Shown here: positions 1 to 5,052 of the stretch, one piece after another | How the letters are laid out: every line of letters starts with the position of its first letter | Position numbering within the stretch: position 1 is the stretch's first letter | NCBI GenBank assembly: GCA_024280675.1 | Contig: JAJRPT010000122.1 | Location: 1-11,551, forward strand | DNA: 11,551 bases | Direction of reading: 5' to 3' | Origin: Bacteroidota bacterium | Lineage (GTDB): Bacteria; Bacteroidota; Ignavibacteria; Kapaibacteriales; UBA2268 | Notes under the pieces: generated by a model | The model's input: the letters and a program-made list of their open reading frames with translations, nothing else | What the model was told of the DNA's origin: nothing | The model's database searches: none | Position numbers and translations under genes: made by a program

Positions 1-1
1 C

Positions 2-205
2 AGCACAGCAGAATATGGCGATATGTTCGAGATGGGCATTATCGACCCAACAAAAGTAGCACGTGTTGCACTCGAGAACGCTGCATCAGTCTCAGGACTT
101 TTGCTCACAACCGAGGCAACAATAGTAGACAAACCAGAAGAAGCTAGTTCAGCTCCAGCAATGCCTGACATGGGTGGCATGGGTGGCATGGGCGGAATGA
201 TGTAG
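2..205 (+). CDS. groL: Chaperonin GroEL, C-terminal end (5' part outside window)
   Basis: This is the last 67 residues of the 60-kDa chaperonin, which folds proteins in the cytoplasm inside a double heptameric ring with GroES. The reading frame enters at base 2 and stops at TAG 203-205. It shows the conserved C-terminal equatorial-domain segment with EYGDM, GIIDPTKVAR, ENAASVSGLLLTTEA, followed by the flexible Gly-Met tail (MGGMGGMGGMM) that projects into the cavity. The match is close to textbook GroEL, so the identity is secure. The start and any groES lie upstream of the window. A 10-bp hairpin follows at 246-270. Confidence 0.97.
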   Translation, partial: STAEYGDMFEMGIIDPTKVARVALENAASVSGLLLTTEATIVDKPEEASSAPAMPDMGGMGGMGGMM

Positions 206-245
206 GTCGCATTGCGACTTTTGAAATGCTAACATTTGTCTTTTT

Positions 246-270
246 GTGTTGATGCCCTCCGCATCAACGC
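246..270 (+). other. Hairpin downstream of groEL
   Basis: GTTGATGC (248-255) pairs perfectly with GCATCAAC (261-268) around a CCTCC loop. The stem extends by one G-U and one G-C pair to 10 bp. It sits 40 nt after the groEL stop and could end or stabilise the groEL transcript. It lacks a proper downstream T-tract (only GCTTTG), so it is not a clear intrinsic terminator. Confidence 0.4.
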
Positions 271-317
271 TTTGTGAAGGGCAGATTAATATTAGGACAC
301 ACAATATTGTAATTTCG

Positions 318-325
318 TAAGTTTG
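318..325 (+). promoter_or_regulatory. Candidate -7 element (TAnnTTTG) for metG
   Basis: TAAGTTTG matches the Bacteroidota -7 consensus TAnnTTTG and ends 27 nt before the chosen metG start, which would give a short leader. The upstream -33 element is poor (TTAG at 292-295, 22 nt away). This is therefore weaker than the promoters at 3055 and 10698. Confidence 0.3.
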
Positions 326-352
326 TATTCTTCTCAAACAAATATCAAGAAA

Positions 353-2251
353 ATGAAACGAACTCTAATTACATCGGCACTGCCTTACGCAAATGGTTAC
401 TTACACCTTGGTCATATTGCAGGTGCCTATCTCCCAGCAGATATTTACGCACGCTTTTGTAGACTCTCAGGCAAGGAAGTTTTTTATGTTTGTGGATCTG
501 ATGAACACGGCGTGGCAATCAATATTGCAGCCCAGAAAGAAGGCGTAAGCCCAAAAGAAATAATTGATAAATATCACATTGATAATAAAACTACATTCTA
601 CCAATTTGGGATGAGCTTCAACCAATACTCTCGCACCTCAATACCTGAGCATCACAAATTAGCGCGAGAATTCTTTGAAGATTTCTTGAATAAAGGCTAT
701 TTAGCAGAAAAAACTGAGGAACAATTCTACGACGAAAAAGCTCAGATGTTCTTGCCCGATAGGTACGTCGAGGGCGAATGCCCAAACTGTGGAGCCTCAA
801 ATGCTCGGGGTGATCAGTGTGATTCTTGTGGTGCATATTACAGTCAAACTGAATTGAAGAATCCAAAATCCACGGTAACGGGCGAGGTTCCTATTGCAAA
901 GGAAACAACCCACTGGTACTTTAAATTCGGAGAGTTCCAATCATTTCTGGAAAATTATATAGAGTCAAATTCATCAGATTCTAATGAAGGCAAGACCTCT
1001 AAAAAATTAAAAAGCATCAATGACGCTTGGAAGGATAATGTGTTGCAACAGACCCGCTCTTGGCTGAAGGCAGGGCTTAGCGACCGCGCGATAACAAGAG
1101 ACTTGGACTGGGGTGTAAAGATTGATGGGCTAAAAGGAATGGACGGGCAAAAAGCAAAAGGCAAAGCACTTTATGTTTGGTTTGACGCTGTGCTTGGTTA
1201 TATTTCTGCAACGAAACAATATTACGAAGATAATCCAAACGAAAAAAATGAACAAACAGGGTGGAGGAAATGGTGGCAGAGTGAGGACACTGACTATTTT
1301 GCATTTATTGGCAAAGATAACATCGTCTTTCATACTTTAATTTTCCCAGCAATGTTGCGGGCAAGAAAAGATGCGGACAACCCATATATTTTACCCAAAA
1401 ATGTACCAGCACATGAATTTCTAAATCTTGAAGGACAGAAGTTTTCTAAATCAAGAGGGTGGAGCATTGACCTTCGGGATTTTCTGACTGAGAACTCAGA
1501 CGGCACTTCGGTAGATAAACTCAGATATGCACTGGCTTCAAATTTCCCAGAAACCAAAGATGCAGACTTTACCTGGAAGGATTATCAAGCCAGGGCAAAC
1601 AATGAACTTGCGTCTATTTTCGGGAATTTCATCAACCGTTCGCTCACTTTTTTGCACAAGAATTTTGCTGGAGAAGTCCCAATCTTAGGTGGGAAATATG
1701 AGTATATGGCCCCAGAGTGGAGATCATTCTTAGACGGTCACAAGAGCAATATTTTAAATGAAAATGATGAATTATTAATCACAGAACTTTCTAATAATAT
1801 AAAAAATGCTAGTGAGCAGTTCAATAAATTTCGTTTCCGAGATGGCTTGGTTTCGCTTATGAATGTAGCGCGTGCAGCAAATAAATATTTCAATGATGAA
1901 GAGCCATGGAAAATAATAAAAACAGACAAGGACAAGGCCGCAAAGACGCTTTGGGTCTGTTGTCAGTTGGCTGGTACTCTTAGCACAATTTTCTCACCAA
2001 TTATCCCGAACACTTGCTCTATTCTCCAAAGATGGCTGGGCAAAAGAGATGCTCTCGTAGGGTCGGTGGGCGAGGACATTCAAATAGGTGCAGATTTGTG
2101 GATGCAGTCAGTTTATCCTCATTTGCCTGATGGTCAGAAGATTGAAAAGCCTTCAATTCTTTTTGCCCGGGTTGAGGATTCTTTTGTAGAGAAAGAAGTT
2201 GCCAAGCTAGGAAATAAAGGGACTGAAAGTTATCATAATCCGCCGAGTTGA
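353..2251 (+). CDS. metG: Methionyl-tRNA synthetase
   Basis: This class I aminoacyl-tRNA synthetase charges tRNA-Met and initiator tRNA with methionine using ATP in the cytoplasm. The product is 632 aa. It shows the HIGH-type motif HLGH at residues 18-21 in PYANGYLHLGH. A CP-domain zinc knuckle has Cys143, 146, 156 and 159, and the KMSKS-type loop reads KFSKS at 363-367. The helical anticodon-binding domain follows and ends with the family's LFARVED signature. The protein stops soon after that, so the C-terminal EMAPII/Trbp111-like tRNA-binding domain found in many bacterial MetRS is absent. The start at 353 (MKRTLITSALPYANG) is preferred over an in-frame ATG at 323, because homologues begin just before the first beta strand and the -7 element lies at 318-325. 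No Shine-Dalgarno sequence is visible. Confidence 0.96.
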   Translation: MKRTLITSALPYANGYLHLGHIAGAYLPADIYARFCRLSGKEVFYVCGSDEHGVAINIAAQKEGVSPKEIIDKYHIDNKTTFYQFGMSFNQYSRTSIPEHHKLAREFFEDFLNKGYLAEKTEEQFYDEKAQMFLPDRYVEGECPNCGASNARGDQCDSCGAYYSQTELKNPKSTVTGEVPIAKETTHWYFKFGEFQSFLENYIESNSSDSNEGKTSKKLKSINDAWKDNVLQQTRSWLKAGLSDRAITRDLDWGVKIDGLKGMDGQKAKGKALYVWFDAVLGYISATKQYYEDNPNEKNEQTGWRKWWQSEDTDYFAFIGKDNIVFHTLIFPAMLRARKDADNPYILPKNVPAHEFLNLEGQKFSKSRGWSIDLRDFLTENSDGTSVDKLRYALASNFPETKDADFTWKDYQARANNELASIFGNFINRSLTFLHKNFAGEVPILGGKYEYMAPEWRSFLDGHKSNILNENDELLITELSNNIKNASEQFNKFRFRDGLVSLMNVARAANKYFNDEEPWKIIKTDKDKAAKTLWVCCQLAGTLSTIFSPIIPNTCSILQRWLGKRDALVGSVGEDIQIGADLWMQSVYPHLPDGQKIEKPSILFARVEDSFVEKEVAKLGNKGTESYHNPPS

Positions 2252-2361
2252 TTCGGGCGAAGATGTGAGGTAGAATTTATTTCTGGGCTTTAATCAACAA
2301 CAAACTTAATAATTTTAAGTATATTTTACAATAGACAAGCGATTAACTCCAAAAGAACAAA

Positions 2362-3030
2362 ATGATAGATTTCTCAAAATATCCCTTGCCCAAACGTTGG
2401 CGGCACCACGTCGCTCCTTACCTTTATTTTGCATTCAACAAAAACAATCCTAAACCAGAAACTTATCCTGATTTGTTAAATGAAATCGATTGGAAGAAGA
2501 TTTACAAAAATGGCAGGCCACCCGATTGTTTGGACATTGGTTCTGCGTGGTCACGTTTTTTGATGAAATACGCTTTGGGAAACCCAAATGAAAATATCCT
2601 AGGCATTGAAGTTCGTCGTCAAACGGTCAAATATGCAAACGATGTGATACAAAAAGAATCTCTTGGAAATGCCCATGCCCTGTGGTATTCAATGGCAAAC
2701 GGTTTAGACTTTATCGAAGACAAATCAATTTCAAAGATATTCTATTTTTTTCCAGATCCTTGGTTCAAGGAACGTCACAAAAAACGCCGTGCATTTGGGC
2801 AAGAAATGATTTCGGAATGTCACAGAATATTGAAAAGAGATGGCATTCTCTATCTCCAATCAGACATTGAAGAAGTTCACAGCTTTCATAAAGGCGAACT
2901 AGAGCGATCTGGTTTTTTTAAATTCTACGAACCAAGCGACAAGGAATGGTCGCTACCAACAACGGACAAAGAGGAAGATTGCCTGAAAAAGGAAATTAAG
3001 TATTGGAGGCTTGTGGCCGGGAAGAAATAA
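2362..3030 (+). CDS. trmB: tRNA (guanine-N7-)-methyltransferase TrmB
   Basis: TrmB uses S-adenosylmethionine to form m7G46 in the variable loop of tRNAs. The 222-aa product has the usual Rossmann methyltransferase size for this family. The diagnostic motif FPDPWFKERHKKRR lies at about residues 130-143. GIEVRRQTVKYA follows motif I, and the conserved acidic residue after the central strand is Asp168 in LQSD. Motif I reads DIGSAWSRFL (58-67), whereas most relatives carry a Gly-rich DIGxGxGRFL, so the SAM loop is divergent. The C-terminal KYWRLVAGKK is family-like. It lies 110 nt after metG on the same strand with no SD before the ATG. The spacer holds a TATATTTT that is one base off TAnnTTTG. 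The gene is followed by tRNA-Cys, so this is a translation-related neighbourhood. Confidence 0.93.
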   Translation: MIDFSKYPLPKRWRHHVAPYLYFAFNKNNPKPETYPDLLNEIDWKKIYKNGRPPDCLDIGSAWSRFLMKYALGNPNENILGIEVRRQTVKYANDVIQKESLGNAHALWYSMANGLDFIEDKSISKIFYFFPDPWFKERHKKRRAFGQEMISECHRILKRDGILYLQSDIEEVHSFHKGELERSGFFKFYEPSDKEWSLPTTDKEEDCLKKEIKYWRLVAGKK

Positions 3031-3054
3031 ATATTAACTATACTGACAAAGTAT

Positions 3055-3087
3055 ATTGCAAAGAATAAATAATAATCCTTATATTTG
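3055..3087 (+). promoter_or_regulatory. Bacteroidota-type promoter of tRNA-Cys
   Basis: ATTG at 3055-3058 and TATATTTG at 3080-3087 are 21 nt apart, a good match to the TTG/TAnnTTTG architecture of Bacteroidota primary sigma. The -7 box ends 13 nt before the mature 5' end of the tRNA, as expected for a tRNA gene with a short leader. Confidence 0.5.
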
Positions 3088-3100
3088 TGGTTACACAAAT

Positions 3101-3171
3101 GGTCACGTAGCCAAGTGGTTAGGCGCCGGTCTGCAAAACCGTGAACGCTGGTTCGAATCCAGTCGTGACCT
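3101..3171 (+). tRNA. tRNA-Cys (anticodon GCA)
   Basis: A full cloverleaf can be folded by eye. The acceptor stem GGTCACG (3101-3107) pairs with CGTGACC (3164-3170). The D stem is GCC/GGC (3110-3112, 3122-3124). The anticodon loop CTGCAAA (3131-3137) carries GCA at 3133-3135. The T stem GCTGG/CCAGT encloses TTCGAAT (3152-3158). The discriminator base at 3171 is T (U73), the identity element of tRNA-Cys. The top anticodon-stem pair (3126/3142) is a C-U mismatch. The 3' CCA is not encoded. Confidence 0.96.
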
Positions 3172-3633
3172 CAATACAAAACAATTAACTCCTTGCTATT
3201 TTCTTGGATGTTCAATTTAAAAGTAGATTGTTTTGGAATTGAATTGTAATTTGAGAATAGTTCGTCTAGCAACTCATTGATAAATATTGGATTACCTAAA
3301 ATGGAATAATGTCTATAGAATTTTCCCTTACCCCCATATTTACAAACCTATTAAATTCATTCTCCGCTGATCGTTTGCTTAGAAATATTTTGCCAACTAA
3401 ATATTGCCCATTATCTTTGAAAGGTAAAATCCTAATAGGATATGATCCATTCCTTAAAATATAATTTTCAGATTCAGGAATAGTTTTAAATCTTGCCATA
3501 ATAAGTGCGTGCATTTGTCCATCAGACTCTTGATCTTCTGGTTTGTCAAAATCAAGCATATTCTCTGACAGTTTAGGTTGTGCAACATTATTTTAGCAAT
3601 ATATTTGTTATTTCCTTCTGGTAATTTGTTCAT
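3171..3633 (-). pseudogene. Frameshifted small gene of unknown function (whole locus)
   Basis: Three protein-like segments lie end to end on the minus strand in three different frames. The first begins at an ATG (3633-3631) with AGGTG (3645-3641) 7 nt upstream and reads MNKLPEGNNKYIAK. The second is the open frame 3559-3296. The third is an open tail ending at TGA 3173-3171, with YRHYSILGNPIFINELLDEL near its start. One extra base in the T4 run at 3591-3594 and one in the C5 run at 3331-3335 (plus-strand view) would join all three into one 154-aa protein. I do not recognise a family for it. The stop overlaps the last base of the convergent tRNA-Cys. It is either a decayed gene or an intact gene with two homopolymer undercalls. 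Confidence 0.45.
3296..3559 (-). CDS. Hypothetical protein (central segment of the frameshifted locus)
   Basis: As the sequence stands, this is the longest intact frame of the locus: 87 aa starting MLDFDKPEDQESDG and ending IDIIPF. It is acidic at the start and soluble, with no signal peptide or membrane segment. The stretch QYLVGKIFLSKRSAENEFNRFVN faintly recalls the second half of a SPOR-type fold, but this is a weak resemblance and should not be used to name it. No SD precedes its first ATG. The better start, with a good SD, lies 74 nt upstream in another frame. It is therefore probably the middle of a larger gene rather than a complete one. Confidence 0.35.
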   Translation of the reverse strand: MLDFDKPEDQESDGQMHALIMARFKTIPESENYILRNGSYPIRILPFKDNGQYLVGKIFLSKRSAENEFNRFVNMGVRENSIDIIPF

Positions 3634-3807
3634 ATAATTTCACCTGAAAAAAAATGGTGCGGTATCTTATTTTTAAAACCAATGAGCGAGTATAAGGATT
3701 TATTTTTAAATATAAAGAAAAGGGTTTTTAAATGGTTTTAATTTTATTTAAAATTTTTCTTTATTTTGCATTGTGAAAACTACTAAATATTTTGACCATA
3801 CAAGAAA
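3634..3807. other. AT-rich spacer before the DUF2283 gene
   Basis: This divergent spacer between the broken minus-strand gene and the DUF2283 gene contains the SD of the former (3641-3645) and the first copy of the 24-nt direct repeat (3718-3741). It has many short A and T tracts. I could not find a TAnnTTTG promoter in it with the right spacing. Confidence 0.5.
3718..3741 (+). repeat. Direct repeat, copy 1
   Basis: This 24-nt sequence (core GTTTTTAAATGGTTTTAA at 3724-3741, preceded by AAAAGG) recurs at 4034-4057 with one mismatch. The two copies flank the DUF2283 gene, 316 bp apart. This copy lies 66 nt before the DUF2283 start. Confidence 0.7.
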
Positions 3808-4014
3808 ATGAAGATTAAATACTTTGAAGATACCGATACTGTGCTTCTTTATGTTTCTGAAAATGAAATTGTTGAAACCAAAGAAGCGGACGAGGACACC
3901 TACCTTGATTTTGATGCTGATGGAAAATTAGCTTCTATTACAATCGAACACTTTAGCCAGAAATCTGAGAATAAAATTCTTATTGAGGGCATTGAGTTTG
4001 AAGAGCTTGTGTGA
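3808..4014 (+). CDS. DUF2283 family small protein
   Basis: The product is 68 aa and soluble. MKIKYFEDTDTVLLYVSE, then VETKEADEDTYLDFD and DGKLASITIEHFS follow the DUF2283 pattern (Y-D..D.L.I.., then a ..E....I.D.D..G.....IEI motif). The family has no assigned biochemical role. In many genomes it is encoded beside a DUF4258 protein in toxin-antitoxin-like pairs, but no DUF4258 partner is visible here on either strand, so it appears to be an orphan. No SD precedes the ATG. The gene lies between two copies of a 24-nt direct repeat in the AT-rich islet downstream of tRNA-Cys, consistent with acquired material. The family assignment is from the motif pattern only. Confidence 0.75.
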   Translation: MKIKYFEDTDTVLLYVSENEIVETKEADEDTYLDFDADGKLASITIEHFSQKSENKILIEGIEFEELV

Positions 4015-4033
4015 TTTTTAAAGAAGCAAAGAT

Positions 4034-4057
4034 AAAAGCGTTTTTAAATGGTTTTAA
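4034..4057 (+). repeat. Direct repeat, copy 2
   Basis: This is the second copy of the 24-nt repeat (one mismatch, C for G at 4039), starting 20 nt after the DUF2283 stop. The repeat pair brackets exactly one gene. Confidence 0.7.
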
Positions 4058-4147
4058 AAATATGTAAATGAACGGTTTTTGGTTTATAAGCAATTATTAA
4101 TTAGTTTAATATATCATTTTTACAAACCTACAATAAGAGGAATTGAG

Positions 4148-4693
4148 ATGGATAATTTATTAGTTATATTTTTAAATATTTTAGTAACCTTAGTTACTCT
4201 TTTCGTATTTAGTTATTTTAAAGAAAAAGGGAAGAATCAAGCTACAAAAGAGGATATCGGTAAAATCACTAAAATAGTTGAATCTGTTAAAAATGAATTA
4301 AATCAAAATTTAGAATTAATGAAGATTCAAGAGTCAAGTTTGCAATCTGAAAAAGTTAAATTATATGCACATTTTACAATGTTATATTTAAACATGATTG
4401 TAAAAAAAGATAATGAAAGAAAAAAAGCTATAAAAAAATTCTCAGATACTTATGTGGAAACTGTAATGTCTTTATATTATTTTAGTAGCGATGAAGTAAT
4501 AAAAAAAATTGTTGACCTTATAAGAGAATCTGATGAAAATGACCCAGTCGGAATATTATACAAAATAGCAGACTTGAATAAATTAATGAGAATAGATTTA
4601 GGGAATAATGAATCGGAAGTAAATAGAGATGATTTTCTAAATTTAATGCTAAATGATTGGGAAAAGAAAAAAAGAGAATATGGCTTGAGCTAA
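4148..4693 (+). CDS. Single-pass membrane protein with coiled coil, unknown function
   Basis: The product is 181 aa. Residues 4-24 form one hydrophobic helix (LLVIFLNILVTLVTLFVFSYF), then KEKGKN, then the segment ATKEDIGKITKIVESVKNEL (32-51), which begins a charged helix or coiled coil to about residue 70. The remainder is Lys/Glu-rich and helical and should be cytoplasmic. From memory, a TM helix followed by a K-N-x-ATKEDI-x-x-IT motif recurs in small hypothetical proteins of accessory regions, but I cannot name a family or function. The start at 4148 is chosen because AAGAGG (4135-4140) lies 7 nt upstream. An in-frame ATG at 4079 lacks an SD and would put a hydrophobic extension ahead of the TM helix. 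It is very AT-rich in codon use, unlike the flanking housekeeping genes. Confidence 0.7.
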   Translation: MDNLLVIFLNILVTLVTLFVFSYFKEKGKNQATKEDIGKITKIVESVKNELNQNLELMKIQESSLQSEKVKLYAHFTMLYLNMIVKKDNERKKAIKKFSDTYVETVMSLYYFSSDEVIKKIVDLIRESDENDPVGILYKIADLNKLMRIDLGNNESEVNRDDFLNLMLNDWEKKKREYGLS

Positions 4694-4746
4694 CAAAAAT
4701 CTATTAAATTGTATTATAATTATTTATGAATAAATAAAAGATTGAT

Positions 4747-4947
4747 ATGGGAAACGAGAATTTCGAAGTAGGTGATGTAGTTGTATTGAAATCAGGTACA
4801 ACTAAAATGACTATAGAAGGATATGATGGCGAAGAATATGATTGTGTTTGGCATAATGTTAATGATGAATTAAAACAACATACGTTCAATCCAGATTTGT
4901 TAAAAAAGGTAGATGACGATACACCGTTAGGGATATATAAGACATAA
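4747..4947 (+). CDS. DUF2158 (YodC-like) small protein
   Basis: The product is 66 aa, acidic and soluble. It shows the DUF2158/YodC pattern: FEVGDVVVLKSGTTKMTIEGY (residues 6-26), then a Cys-x-Trp element (CVWHN), then HTFNPDLLKKV near the C-terminus. The fold is expected to be a small SH3-like barrel. The family has no established function. The final residues TPLGIYKT are outside the core. It follows the membrane protein by 53 nt on the same strand, with no SD before the ATG. A TATAAT at 4715-4720 has no suitable partner box. It ends 3 nt before the T-tract (on the minus strand) of the fusA terminator and is the last gene of the AT-rich islet. Confidence 0.75.
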   Translation: MGNENFEVGDVVVLKSGTTKMTIEGYDGEEYDCVWHNVNDELKQHTFNPDLLKKVDDDTPLGIYKT

Positions 4948-4950
4948 AGT

Positions 4951-4982
4951 AAAAAAAAGCCAGCTCGGGACAAATGAACTGG
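4951..4982 (-). terminator. Intrinsic terminator of fusA
   Basis: Read on the minus strand, CCAGTTC (4982-4976) pairs with GAGCTGG (4966-4960) through 7 bp including one U-G pair, around a 9-nt loop. A C and a run of eight T (4958-4951) follow. This is a standard Rho-independent terminator 71 nt after the fusA stop. In plus orientation the same stem has a C-A mismatch and a broken T-tract, so it could only weakly stop transcription arriving from the DUF2158 gene. Confidence 0.8.
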
Positions 4983-4996
4983 GTTTTGATTTTTAT

Positions 4997-5039
4997 TCTC
5001 TTTGCTCAAGAGATTCTGGACAACACACTTGTGTGGTTG
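4997..5039 (-). other. Two hairpins in the fusA 3' UTR
   Basis: Between the fusA stop and the terminator lie an imperfect inverted repeat, CAACACAC/GTGTGGTTG (5021-5039, 2-nt loop and one bulged base), and a perfect 6-bp stem TCTCTT/AAGAGA (4997-5013) with a TGCTC loop. They could protect the 3' end of the mRNA. No function is claimed. Confidence 0.4.
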
Positions 5040-5052
5040 CCAAAGTGACGAA

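Noticed and set aside
246..270. Rho-independent terminator of groEL
   Set aside because: The stem is good but is followed by GCTTTGTG rather than a T-tract. Kept only as a hairpin.
3084..3099. TTTGTG/CACAAA inverted repeat just before tRNA-Cys
   Set aside because: It overlaps the -7 element and is only 6 bp. Probably chance or leader removed by RNase P.
3152..5052. Integrative element with tRNA-Cys as attachment site
   Set aside because: No integrase is present and no second copy of the tRNA 3' end was found in the window.
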